This document shows positions 1 to 10,855 of a stretch of 64,000 bases of DNA, piece after piece. Numbering within the stretch: position 1 is the first letter of the stretch; the number at the start of each line of letters is the position of its first letter. The DNA lies in the NCBI RefSeq assembly GCF_028554725.1, contig NC_071669.1:5285501-5349500 (forward strand), given 5' to 3'. Under the pieces are notes generated by a model. The model did no database searches. It was not told where the DNA came from and worked only from the letters and a program-made list of their open reading frames with translations. The DNA is from Zeugodacus cucurbitae (lineage: Eukaryota > Arthropoda > Insecta > Diptera > Tephritidae). Made by a program: the position numbers and the translations under genes.

Positions 1-1399
1 GTATTTTGGGGCTTTCATATTCACTTGAGGAGCGTATTTATTTTTAAGAGTGGAAGAAGGTTTCATGGGAGGGCACAGTATGATGGAATAATGAAAGACG
101 CTGTTGATTATTTTATCAGCTTCCAATAACTTCTAATTTATGTAAATTCTTTAATTTCGTTAAAAAGTCTTTAAAGTCACACCAAAGTCGCTAAATAACA
201 GGACAAAACCTTATTTGCTCTTATCTACTTATTTCAATCTAATTTCAATCCAATTCCTTAGCAAATTTACGCTTACAATTAAATATATGCCGCGCAGCAC
301 ACGCAGAAACAAAGCAAAAGAAAAAGAAAAAAACAAAAAACGTCGCTATAAATTGACTCACTTTCGACGCTGACATCGAGTCAAGTTCAGAATTTACAGC
401 AAATTCGTATTTGTAGAAAATTTAAAAAAATGGTTGCCACCACGGCGTATACGCGACAATCAATGTGGCAGCTGTCTGCCGCCTGCCTTGCCGACTGCTC
501 GCCTTTCTAGCGTGCCATTCTAGCCAGTCCCAGGCGACGACAGGAAAATACTTAGACTGCGAAAGCGCGTGTTGACATTTTATATGCGCGCACACGATTT
601 AACAACAACAATGCTCGCTTGCTGGCGTTGTCACATAGTTCCTTTTTGCTATTGCCATTAGAATTTCGCTCTTATCTATTGTTGTGCGGTGCAATGCAAT
701 TGTATGCCCCTCCTGCTCCCGTGCGCCTATATACCTAAGTAGATATGTAGGTTAGTTGTCTGCGTTTGTGTGTGTGTGTAGACGCCTAACGTTGTGTCTG
801 TGTCTAGGCCTGGCGACGTGAGGCGCATGTATGTGTACTGTATTTATTTATATTTGTTGTATTTTATATAATGTTTTAGTGCTTGTGTGTATGTTTGTTT
901 GTTAAGTGCCTTGCAAGCAGTTGTTTTCATGTGTGGCAGTTCATTACCCCCATTCCACACTTTTATATAGCTATCGTTGTTTGTTTGATTATGTGTGCGC
1001 ACGGCTTATTTACAAGCGTTTTCTATTATTTTTTATTTATTTACATTTTAAATGCATACACTGTTGTAGTTGTTGGTTTGTTGTGCCTATTTTCTTACTC
1101 GTACTGCTATTTCTATAGCCTCGTGGTGGAGAGTATGTCAGCTCACTGTTGGCGACTTGATATTTCCCAGCTGATTGCGTCTTTGTTTTTATTGCTGCTG
1201 TAGGTTGGAAATTTATTTTGTTTTGATATTTAATGAAATTGTTTTTATATAAATATGTGTTTGTAGATATAGAAAATGAATAAGATATACAGTTTCGTAC
1301 AAAATTCAAAAGCGGGATTTGAAGGATATACGGCTTCTATGCCTTAAAATTACTAATAGATGATTTTTTGAACCTATAATGATTTGATTTTACAATTCC

Positions 1400-1430
<31 letters not shown>

Positions 1431-1960
1431 AATTACTCCAAGCACTTTTCTTAAATAGAAATAGATTTCACAGTGAATTATGTTGCTACCGTGCATATAA
1501 AGTTACCGCTGACTGTATTTCTAGTAAAAACATTGATTCTTATTTAAGATTACCCTTAGCTAGAATAGACATAATATTTTCTTTTACACCATTGATAAAA
1601 TAAGAGCGCTTAGACCAAACAAAACTCAAATGTATGTGAAAATAGTTGTCATCAGCTCAAAATACCGAGAAATTGTTCAATATTTTATCAATTATTGCAA
1701 TATGTTGGGGTCAAGTCTTTAAGAAAGGCTTTTGAGTCAACAACGAAGCCATAGCGTTGTCGATAGGTTAGTCACCAAACTAGGTACCAATTCGTCATTG
1801 CTACAGAGAAACGCTCTATAGTTTTCAATCATCTCAACACTTCATTAGTGATGCAGGTTTAAGACCTGCCTTATATCGCTTTAGAAGAAATATTAGCGTA
1901 CCAAAGCTATATCAATAAACTTACTGCAAACATTTCCCTTTAGTACACCATCATATATCA
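1..1960. other. Background DNA, no gene recognised
   Basis: AT-rich non-coding sequence with short TG runs near 770-780 and 885-905. I see no convincing protein-coding frame. A weak promoter candidate near 347-390 is listed separately. The stretch 1680-1960 looks like old decayed sequence, but I could not assign it to a family. Confidence 0.5.
347..510 (+). promoter_or_regulatory. Possible TATA promoter with a short open frame
   Basis: TATAAAT lies at 347-353. TCAAGT at 381 is a loose match to the insect initiator, about 30-36 bases downstream, which is the right spacing. An ATG at 430 after an A-rich leader opens a 26-codon frame that ends at a TAG at 508-510. I do not recognise the peptide; it could be a leader exon or chance. 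A reverse copy of the recurrent ATACGCC motif overlaps the frame at 441-455. The elements are seen directly; promoter function is inference. Confidence 0.22.
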
Positions 1961-1967
1961 TGAAAAT

Positions 1968-3225
1968 GGAATAAATCGGATAATATGTACCACGCCTACC
2001 TCTGATATAAAGGTTATGTTCACAACTACTTAAAATGCGCTAACTCACTAACGTAAATCGTCAGAAACACTAAGTGTAACAGTAAAAATGGTACAGAAGG
2101 ACTACACTCAGTTCGATATGAAACGTAGCCCACTCTTGGGTTCGAAAACCATTTCTCGGTAGTCCTCGACCAATTTCAACAAATTTTGTTACATAATATT
2201 TTCTGGATACCTTGATGTTACGCATTGAAAATCGGCTAAATCGGTTCACAACTACGTCTACTTCCCATATAACACTATTTGAAATTCTCAGATTTGTGCA
2301 CTTTACAATACATAAACCGGAAATCAATATAGATATTCGAACAAAACTTTGGGCAAATACTACATCGGATGTGTGGCATCGCTCATAAAAAATGTCTAAA
2401 TCGCGCTATAAATCGCGCCAGATACCGAACATGAGGGTCTCAAGGACTATGGATAATTTTTTATAAAAATTCAGAGGGAATATATTCTCTAATAAAGTGT
2501 GTCTGTCCCAAAAATCGAGTAATTACATCCTTTCTAGCTCCTAAATAACTAATTAATAGTTTTTAATAAGCTGTTCCAAACATCCGATGGTCTTGATACC
2601 TGATATCAACGGTTTATTGTGATATCAACGGTTAATTTGTGAGATACATATCTTAGTAAAATTAAGTGAGCATATAATATTGGAAGTAATATAGCTTGGT
2701 GGCGAAAATAGTTGAAATTGGTCCACATCTATACTACTATTATAAAGAGGAAGGATTTGTATGTATGTGTGTATTGAATAAACTCAAAAACTACTGTGCC
2801 GATTTCAAAAATTCTGGAAATAGTCCCCGGGTGAGGGTATCAAAAAGACTCCGTGATTGAGAATCTTAATCTGAAACTGATAATCGTCTTGCAAGTCATT
2901 CTCTTCGCATCGCAATCGCGTGCCAAAGAGTGGAGTAAAGAGCGCAGCTGCTTGCCGAACAAAACTTCAAAACCTCCCAAGTACGCGCTTGAGAGTTACG
3001 GGTCGTGTGCAGCGGCTTGAAGAACAAAATATTAAAAATATACAAGCTCGCAGTAGGGCGTCGAACTCTGAACCCTCATAATCAGAGAGAAAGACAACGG
3101 GCACCGCAGGCTAGAGGTCGTAATCAATTTTTAGCTCATTGCAAAGAAAGGGGAAGTACCCGTGCGAAGCCGAAGTGGTCTGCTAGTACTACATATAATG
3201 ATTTTCGTTATGCTAGAGAATTTTA
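1968..3225 (+). mobile_element. Degraded DINE-like (Helentron) repeat, copy F, split by a Helitron
   Basis: This is a diverged, 5'-truncated copy of the repeat found better preserved at 20801, 37415 and 7879. Shared landmarks in order are the 'cacgcctacctc' segment, 'cgtcagaaacacta', the 'gggt(t/c)..aaaaccat' block and 'ggtggcgaaaatagttgaaat'. The family's 'atgattttcgttat' segment resumes at about 3196, after the Helitron at 2728-3186, so the host copy continues on both sides of it. Neither end is intact. A short duplicated piece ('gatatcaacggtt') near 2603-2632 is specific to this copy. Confidence 0.6.
2728..3186 (+). mobile_element. Short non-autonomous Helitron
   Basis: The element starts with TC (2728) directly after an A (2727) and ends with CTAG (3183-3186) directly before a T (3187). 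That is the Helitron pattern of insertion between A and T with no target duplication. The start (TCTATACTACTATTATAAAG) and the end segment 'acccgtgcgaagccg' resemble insect Helitron ends as I remember them. The interior, about 2970-3160, keeps decayed coding-like sequence (residues such as RVQRLEEQNIKNIQARSRAS) in broken frames, resembling the helicase-Helitron protein N-terminal region. No Rep or helicase domain remains, so it must have moved in trans. I did not find a clear 3' hairpin. Confidence 0.65.
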
Positions 3226-3288
3226 TAAAATTTCCAAAATATACAAAATTCCTTTTGGAACTGTAGTAGCATGGTTGGAATTCACACC

Positions 3289-3493
3289 GGTCACAGTCTG
3301 GTGGCGACACACGCCTGTAAGATGGGGCTGGCGGATCGAGATGACTGCATTGCCAAGGCAACGGCTCCAACATTTTGGGGCCCCACTGTACGAGCATCTG
3401 GAAGAGGTATTGTTAGTTAAACCTCAGAACCTATTAAAATTCATGACCAGCGCAGGTATCCTAAAGGGCGACTACTCCTCATTAACTACGTGA
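3289..3493 (+). pseudogene. 3' end of a non-LTR retrotransposon ORF2, frameshifted
   Basis: One frame from 3289 reads GHSLVATHACKMGLADRDDC, the RNase H/C-terminal style found in R1, I and jockey-type elements just before the Cys-rich tail. A second frame then reads HFGAPLYEHLEEV followed by LVKPQNLLKFMTSAGILKGD, up to a TGA at 3491-3493. The CxC(P)-containing segment that should lie between them is missing, so there is a deletion plus frameshift near 3355-3375. Sequence to about 3570 ('gcaaaggaccaaaattgg', 'taacttaacctagcc') fits the element's 3' UTR. It is a dead-on-arrival fragment with no reverse transcriptase left. Confidence 0.6.
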
Positions 3494-5029
3494 CGGCACT
3501 CCATCTGCTATCGCAAAGGACCAAAATTGGTTCATGTGTGGCTTTGGCAACCAGACTAACATAACTTAACCTAGCCTCCTTACTTGTTTTTCCTTTTTTT
3601 TTGCTTTTTGCAGGAAACTTGAGAATATCCATTAATCTGATCAAGTAAAACAATATTCTCGTAGCTTTATATTGACAGGTCATGTATTTGCATGAATTAT
3701 AAGTATGATTTTGAACCATATTCCAAGATTCTCTAAAATATTTCTTTATTTTCAATGAATTAAAGGTTATAAGGTTTCAATATTATTCACATTTTTTAAT
3801 TGAAGCTCTACTGAGCTTTTGCCACTCTATCTATTAGCTCAAATTTCTTCCATCATTTTTCTGTAAATCTCTCCTTTCATTATTTGCACTTGTTTTGACG
3901 CTATTTGTACTGAAATTCATTCAATTGCGCACACAAGCGGCGCTCGCTGGCATACACCGACACAACTTTCTCAAAACTAAACAGAAAGAACACAACAACA
4001 ACAAAAAACAGCGCTCGTTGGCTCGTTTATTTTATTTATTTATATTTACTTTTCAACCCGCCTACAATTTAGCGATGACTCTCACAGTATAGCTGCTGTT
4101 GTTGTCTGTGTATTTATTTATCAAGCGAATGAATGACTAAATGGGCGCATGAGGGCATGCCCACATGAATAAATGAAATCGTAGGAGCAAAACCCCGTGT
4201 ATACACAAGTGAGTAAGTTGGGACTAAAAATAAAAAAAAGAATAAGAAGTAAAAACAAAAATAAAAATAAAAACAAAAACAAATACTAACACAGAACTGG
4301 CGCAAATGTGCAGGACACACAAAGTAATAGTATAAGAGATAGATAGCGGGCGGTCGGTTGAGCTGAGTTGCAAGATGTGAGCGGGGGACTGATTTTATAC
4401 AATCTGGTATATAGGCTGTGTTATATGCTCAGAAAGCACATACAAAACATAAGTATATCTATGACTTAGCATGCATCTTTAGCAAAAATAAGCGCCTGCC
4501 AGTCAGCCAGCCAGCATAGCTGGATGCCGGTCGCCAACACACAGAAAAACACAGCAGTGGGTGAGGTCAATATTCAAATGATGACAACAAAATTATGGTT
4601 CGGCAACATTCAAGTAGTTAGGCTGTTCTTGCCAGCCTTAGCAAAGGTATGATTTGGAGCAGCATAAGAGCGTCGAGCGTGTGTGGGCGAGACGTAAGCG
4701 AGCGAGTGGCTCGTGAATGTAGTTGTGCAAAGGCGCAAGTACAAGCTCGGTAGCGCTGCCACGGCCTCGGTGTTTGCTGAAAGTTTTTAGTAGCTTTATT
4801 TGAGACTTTTTGTGTGCACAATAACAAGTAGTAGGTTGGAAACGAGGTGAAAAGGAGACAAAAACTGTTGATGTAAAGCTGGCACGGGACGAATTGTGTG
4901 GCAGCATAAATGCTATCGATTTTCTTAAAGCGCATGTTGGAGGGCGCAATAGTGAGAAGTTGTTCACAAAAATTGTTAAAAACAAATTTTGTTGAAAACA
5001 AACATAATTTAATTTTAAATAATTTAAAT
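3494..5029. other. Background DNA, no gene recognised
   Basis: After the non-LTR tail (to about 3570) the sequence is ordinary AT-rich fly DNA with A-rich and (CAA)-like runs near 3985-4010 and 4230-4285. I see no coding frame, RNA gene or repeat family that I can name. Confidence 0.45.
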
Positions 5030-6325
5030 TTTTGAAATGTTTTTTTTAATTTTTTTTTATAAAAATATTTGCTTATCTCTTTTTTGTTTTTAAATATTTT
5101 TTAGTGACATTAGTTTTTGACAAAAAAATATTTAAAAAAAATATAATTAAAATAAAATAATTGTTTAAATAATATAAATATAATAATACAAGTTTTAGAA
5201 AAATATATTTTACAATTTTTTTTTTATTTTTATTTTGTTCGAAAAAAATATTTTTTTAATATTTACATTTTTTTTTAATAAAAATAATAAAAAAAATTAG
5301 AAAAAGCATTTCAAAAATTTAAATTATTTAAAAATATTTATTTTTTCTTTTTTGTTTTTTAAATATTTTTTAGTGACATTAGTTTTTGACAAAAAAATAT
5401 TTAAAAAAAAATAGAATTAAAATAAAAAAAATTTAATTTTTTTGTTTAAAATTTTTTTATTGAAAAATTAAAAAAAAAATTTTGTTTTTATTTTTTTTTA
5501 ATAATAATAATACACGTTTTAGGAAAAAAAATATTTTACAATTTTTTTTGATTTTAATTGTTTTTGAAAAAAATATTTTTTTACTCTTTTGTGTTTTAAA
5601 ATATTTATATTATATTAGTTGTTGATAATAAAATAATTAAAAACAAGTATAAAAAAATAAAAAAGTATTATAATAAAAAAAAATGTTTCAAATAAACTTT
5701 TATTTTAATTTTTGTGTTTTTTTTAGAAAAAAATATTTTTATAATCTTTTTTGTTTTTTAAATATCTATATTTATATTAGTTGTTGACAAAAAAGTAATA
5801 AAATATTTTTGAAAAAAAAAGTTATTTAAAATATTTTTTATAAAATGTTATAAAAATAATAATAAAAAAATATTTACAAATTTTTTTTTTAAATTCATGT
5901 TTTTTTTATAGAAAAAAATACTTATGTTGCTGTTTTTTTGTTTTATATATATATAAATATTTATGTTAGTTGTTGACAAAATAATAAAACAAAATTTTAG
6001 AAAAAAGCTATTTACAATATTTTTTATAATAAAATTTTATGAAAATAATAAAATAAATTTAAAAAAATATTAAATTTAAATAAATATTTAAAAAAATTTT
6101 GATTTTTTTTTCGTTAGAAAAACACATTTTTCACGCTTTTTTGTTTTTTTTTTTATATATTTTTATTAATATTAGTTCTTGACAAAAAAAAAAAAAACAA
6201 ATTTTAGAAAAAAATATTTCAAAATTTTTTGTTTTTGTTTTTTTTTTGTATTATTTTATTTTGTTAGAACAAAAAATGTTTTCTACTTTTTGTTTTTTAA
6301 ATATTTTTATTGACATTAGTGCTTG
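5030..6325. repeat. Degenerate AT-rich tandem array, about seven units
   Basis: The landmark 'ttagt(t/g)nttgac' recurs at 5110, 5379, 5615, 5777, 5966, 6172 and 6316, each time preceded by 'tttttgttttnaaatat' and mostly followed by an A-rich tract. Spacings run from about 144 to 269, so the units are the same sequence with variable A/T slippage. Almost no G or C is present. The last unit grades into ordinary sequence at 'gtgcttgccacattt'. Confidence 0.65.
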
Positions 6326-6713
6326 CCACATTTGGTAGCGCCTCATTTACTTGCCACAAACACATCACTTATATGCATTATTGCTTTATTTGCCACCATA
6401 CATGCTCCTTGCTGTTGACATTTTCAGCTTGAAACGACCAAAATTGAGTGGTTTTTCATTTTTATTATTATTATTTGCCCGTAAAATGCTGCTTCAAAGG
6501 CGGCTGCCTTACGCTACATTTTCATCTCCAACACACACACGCTTAACGCAACACTTTGAGTTGCCACACACGGCAGCAACAAAGTGCAGCCACGCAGCGC
6601 TTTAAAATTATGCGAAAATAATATACTCACCGCGTGATTTAAATTTTGCTTGCCACACGCAAATATGTACATATCAACGTGTTTGCGTGCGTAAATATGC
6701 ACTACAGCAAAAG

Positions 6714-6731
6714 GTTACGCATACGCCACGT
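6714..6731 (+). promoter_or_regulatory. TTAC..ATACGCC motif
   Basis: TTACGCATACGCCACGTG, the fullest version of the recurrent motif. It runs into a CACGTG E-box. The factor is unknown. Confidence 0.4.
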
Positions 6732-6867
6732 GCGACCGCGCCACACACAAACAAGCGGCGGTTAGCTAGTTGGGGTTGAAAGTTGCGTACAAATAAAATG
6801 AAATAAGTTTCAGCACAAACACTGAGTAAAAACAAACACACGCACATATACATATATACATATATAA

Positions 6868-6869
<2 letters not shown>

Positions 6870-6907
<38 letters not shown>

Positions 6908-6919
6908 TATATATATATT
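6870..6919. repeat. (TA)n microsatellite
   Basis: About 50 bases of nearly pure alternating T and A, with one phase slip near 6900. Confidence 0.9.
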
Positions 6920-7878
6920 AATAATTGCGTTGCCGTTTCTTTGTATTTGCTTTTGCATGCGTCGTTTCACTTGTAAAGTGTTGAAAGCGTTGAGTTAGCG
7001 CACTCTGCGTGGACTTTAAAGTGATGAATTGTTTCAATCAAAGTTTTGCAACGCCGCAGACAACTCAATGTCAATTTCATTTTGCACGCACGTATGCCAG
7101 TGTATTGCTGTGTTTTTCAGGTAGGTTGTTGAAGAGATTAAGCAATGTAATTGTCTTGGCTGTCATTCCATTTATGTTTAAGTTTATTTGTTGTGTGGCT
7201 TAGGTTGTTTGTGTCTAATTGGCAATCTTCAGTTTAATTTATGAATTTAGCAATAATTTTGATAAAATTTAACAACAAAGTTCACTTAAAAGCGAAATGC
7301 TAGATTTTTGTTGACTGATAGTGGTTAAAGAAAGACATAAGCTGAAGAAAACCAGCTTAGCTTTTGTTGAAATGATGAGGAAGGAGAGTGAAATGTCTAA
7401 GAAAAATATTTAAAATTTATTTTTATAATCTCAGTTTGTAGTGAAAGTCCTTTATGAGCATGAATTCAGCTTTTGACAGCATATAATCCTACAAATGGTA
7501 ATAAATCTGTTTTATGAAATGTCAAAAGGCGGAATTAAATTTTTAATAATTGCTAAGCTTAACTTATTTTTGTCAAATAATAAATATTAGCATAAAATAA
7601 AAATTATAAGTAAATTTTAATAAAATTTCCTCAAACAGAGACTTTGTGAACAAATATTTATACAATAGGGTTGCCACACAATTTCAAAATATTAACAAAA
7701 CTATTTATAGTTGGTTTTATCCATAATGTCAAACGAAAAGTTCGTCAGAAGGTTAAACTGACCAGTGTAGAGCGCTTTATTTGAGATACACTATAAGTTT
7801 TATAAAGATCTTGTAAGAAAACTGTATAGTTGTGGGTTCTGACCACGGTTTATAGTAAAGAAAATATAATAATATAAA

Positions 7879-9216
7879 ACAAGTAAGGAAAGGCTTAGTT
7901 CGGGTGCAACCGAACATTTTATACTCTCGCAATTTATTGAAGAAATTTAACCAATACATATATGCGGAATAAAGCTCACCGTATTTTTGAAAAACCTATA
8001 ATTAGGTATATGGGAGCTAGGAGAAGATACTTTTGAAAAACCTACAATGAGGTATATGGAAATGTTATGACCCGATTTTAATAACTTTTGGAACAGAGAC
8101 ACACTGTTAGAAGAAAACAATTTCCTCTGAATTACATTAAATTATCTGAGAGATTTACCCATATTTTCGGTTAAAATTTATCCTTAGGCTCTAGTTCAAC
8201 ATGTTCGATATCTGGGGCCTTGAAAAGTTATGGTCCGTTTTCGACAATTTTTTCACAAGTGAAGACAGAGATGATATGCACTAATTGTGTACAGTTTTAT
8301 TCCGTTATCTTCATTGGTTCCTTATGTTTACATTATAAAGTGAAGGAATAAGATGAATTTCAAAATTGAGTTTTAAGGAAAGTAGTAGTGGTTGTGAACC
8401 GATTTCGCCCGTTTTTTGTCCAGGTTTTGTTTTTAGGGTGCCAAGAAAATATTATATACCGCATTTCATTCGAATCGGTCGAGTGGTTCCTGAGATATGG
8501 TTTTTGACCCATAAGTGGGCGATGCCACGCCCATTTTCCATTTTGTAAAAAATTCTGAGTACAGCTCCCTTCTGCTATTTCTTCTGCAAAATTTAGTGTT
8601 TCTGACGTTTTTCGTTAGTTAGTTAACCCACTTTTAGTAATTTTCAACCTAACCTTTGTATGGGAGGTGGGCGTGGTTATTATCCGATTTCAACTATTTT
8701 CATGGTATGTGGTGGGGTATGTAAGAGAATCGACTGGTTTATATAGCTTTATTAGTTTGTGAGTTAAAACAAATAACCGATTTGTGGGCGGGGCCACGCC
8801 CACTTCCCCAAAAAAATTACATCCAAATATGCCCCCTCCTAGTGCGATCCTTTATTCCAAATTTTTATATCTTCATTTATGGCTTAGTTATGACACTTTA
8901 TGTGTTGTTGGTGTTCGCCATTTTGTGGGCGTGGCAATGGTCCGATTCCGCCCATTTTCGAACTTAACCTTCCTATGGTGCCAAGAAATAAGTGTGCCAA
9001 GTTTCATTAAGATATCTCAATTTTTACTCAAGTTACAGCTTGCACGGACGGACAGACGGACAGACAGACATCCGGATTTGAACTTTATTCGTCACTCTGA
9101 TCACTTTGGTATATATGACTCTATATCTAACTCTTTTAGTTTTAGGTGTTACAAACTACGGTTATGTGAAGAAAACTATAATACTCTCTTTAGCAACTTT
9201 TGTTGCGAGAGTATAA
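7879..9216 (-). mobile_element. DINE-like (Helentron) repeat, copy A
   Basis: The whole repeat is present in reverse. It begins 'acaagtaaggaaaggct', followed by TATACTCTCGCAA, and ends with TTGCGAGAGTATAA after 'gcaacttttgttgcgag'. The short inverted repeats just inside the ends and the GTCC/GGAC run (here 'gacggacagacggacaga', about 9048-9068) are hallmarks of the DINE-1/Helentron group known from Drosophila. It has no coding capacity; open frames inside are chance. The conserved 'gggcg(g/t)gg(c)cacgccca' blocks (about 8518-8534 and 8787-8805) are shared with copies B and C. Confidence 0.65.
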
Positions 9217-9249
9217 TAAAAGAAGAATATAGTTTCATTATAAACTTAT

Positions 9250-9412
9250 ACAATTTAACTTCCATAACTCGAACTTCTATAACTCGAAGTTCTCAATAAC
9301 TGGAACTTTTTAATTGACAATAGAAGTCAAATTTCATAAAAAATTTCTTCCATAACTCGAAGTCTCTCTAACTCGATTTTTTTTTGTGGATAATGGTGAT
9401 TCGAGTTCAATT
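9250..9412. mobile_element. pogo-like MITE remnant
   Basis: Repeated 'cttccataactcgaac', 'ttctataactcgaagt' and 'tctctaactcga' match the terminal regions of the pogo-type element at 28907-29389. Both end types are here, separated by only about 60 bases, so this is an almost internally empty copy. The exact CAGTGG ends are not preserved. Confidence 0.5.
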
Positions 9413-10141
9413 GTATTATAATTACCACTCTGTTCCCCGCGAATTGTAGCTTACCTTTCACTGAATACTATCTTCACCTCTCGAGACATATATCTTCACC
9501 TTTCTTGACCCCAAACAATGAGCACTCTTTAAGTTATATTTCAGCTGAACATCAATTAAATTTTTAAGATTTATCCTACTTAGAGAGAGAGAGAGAGCGA
9601 CAGAAAGACTATTAGAATATATACATTACAACCCATCATAATTATACTTCTCTTTGTAGTGCTCCTTTCGCCAATAGAAAAAAAAAAGAGCGACTTCTGC
9701 TGATAAGGTTTATTTGAACTTTATAAAGGTGAAACATTTGAATTGTTGTTTGAAAATATAATTTCGCTTCTGCAATAATTTAGAGTTGGAATTTTCTTAT
9801 TCTGGAGATATTGTAATTTGTGTATATGGGGCAAAATGTTCATCTGATGTGAATAGATTAAAAAAGTGCATGGAAAGATGAAATATGTATTCTTTTTCCG
9901 ATTCAAGAAAGTCTGTTTTCAAGGTTTTTAGTAACTTTCTTCACAATTTGATTTGTATTATACAAATATGAGATATAATGCTCCTAAAGGTATGCAATAA
10001 CAACACTTAGAAGTATACATTTAGGCGCAACGAGTTATTTATTGCTATCAATTAATGGTTTTAATAAATTTTGCTGTTTTCTTATAAACATATTATAAAA
10101 TATAGCTATTTTCGATACATTTTAAATTTCTTCCGACTAAT
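9413..10141. other. Background DNA, no gene recognised
   Basis: AT-rich sequence with a short (GA)n at 9583-9598. Two Su(Hw)-like matches lie close together: ctcctaaaggtatgcaat (about 9981) and agtatacatttaggcgc (about 10012). Confidence 0.4.
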
Positions 10142-10145
10142 TTAA

Positions 10146-10851
10146 GGGGTTAAGTGGGTTTGAAAATTTATCTCAAACTGAAATTTTCAAGTCGTTGGAC
10201 ACGATATCTCAAAAAGTTATGAAGCGATTATGTTCAAATGTTTCACACATCTTTGGAATATTATCTACTTAATAAACGAATGAAGGATTTTTTTATGTTT
10301 ATTACAACTATTTTTTCGAGCCAATAGAAAGATAGAAAGTAAAAAAAAAAGAAAACATTTAACTAATGTTTTTAGACGGGTTGTTTGCTAGAAACATTAA
10401 GGTTATATAGTTAACCTATCTGAAAAGTTTCTCAGATTTTCAGATTTAGCAGTAATCCATATCAAATTTCGTGAAGATACCACGTCAAATGCGGAAGTTT
10501 TCCATACAAGCCCTTGATTCCGATCGTTCAGTTTGTATGGCAGCTATATGATATAGTGGTCCGATATCGGCAGTTCCGACAAATGAGCAGCTTCTTGAAG
10601 AGAAAATAACATCTGCAAAATTTCAAAACGATATCTTAAAAACTGAAGGACTAGTTCGTATATATACAGACAGGCGTACATGGCGAAATCGACTCAGTTC
10701 AACATAATGATCATTTATATATATACTTTATAGGGTCTCCGACGCATCCTTCTGGGTGTTACAAACTTCGTGACAAACTTAATATACCCTGTTCAGGGTA
10801 TAAACATGTAAAAATACCCTTGTATTTAGCCTTTGAAACCCACCTAACTCC
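10146..10851. mobile_element. TTAA-flanked MITE with a nested INE-1-like element
   Basis: The left end is GGGGTTAAGTGGGTTT after TTAA (10142-10145). The right end is the near inverted copy AAACCCACCTAACTCC before TTAA (10852-10855). TTAA on both sides suits a piggyBac-type target site, although the GGGG start is not the usual CCC. The interior holds a DINE-1/INE-1-like insertion at about 10390-10805. No transposase remains. Confidence 0.55.
10390..10805 (-). mobile_element. INE-1/DINE-1-like element
   Basis: Read in reverse, it starts 'tataccctgaacagggtata', then carries 'gtcggagaccctataaagta', 'tgagtcgatttcgccatgta' and 'cgaactagtccttcagtttt', closely following the Drosophila INE-1/DINE-1 layout as I remember it. 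The block 'gtttgtatggcagctatatg' (about 10529-10548) is one copy of the unit that is tandemly repeated at 60015-60530. The element lies inside the TTAA MITE. Confidence 0.65.
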
Positions 10852-10855
10852 TTAA

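Larger units (their letters stand above)
6326..7878. other. Background DNA with a TA microsatellite
   Basis: Non-coding sequence. It contains the (TA)n tract at about 6870-6919 and one copy of the TTAC..ATACGCC motif at 6714. The segment 6350-6660 repeats 'ttgccac' several times. I recognise no gene. Confidence 0.45.

Noticed and set aside
2140..2160. Possible tRNA B box (gggttcgaaaacc)
   Set aside because: No A box or cloverleaf around it, and the sequence is part of the DINE-like repeat.
8784..9299. 171-codon open frame
   Set aside because: It runs through the GGAC microsatellite end of DINE-like copy A; chance frame.
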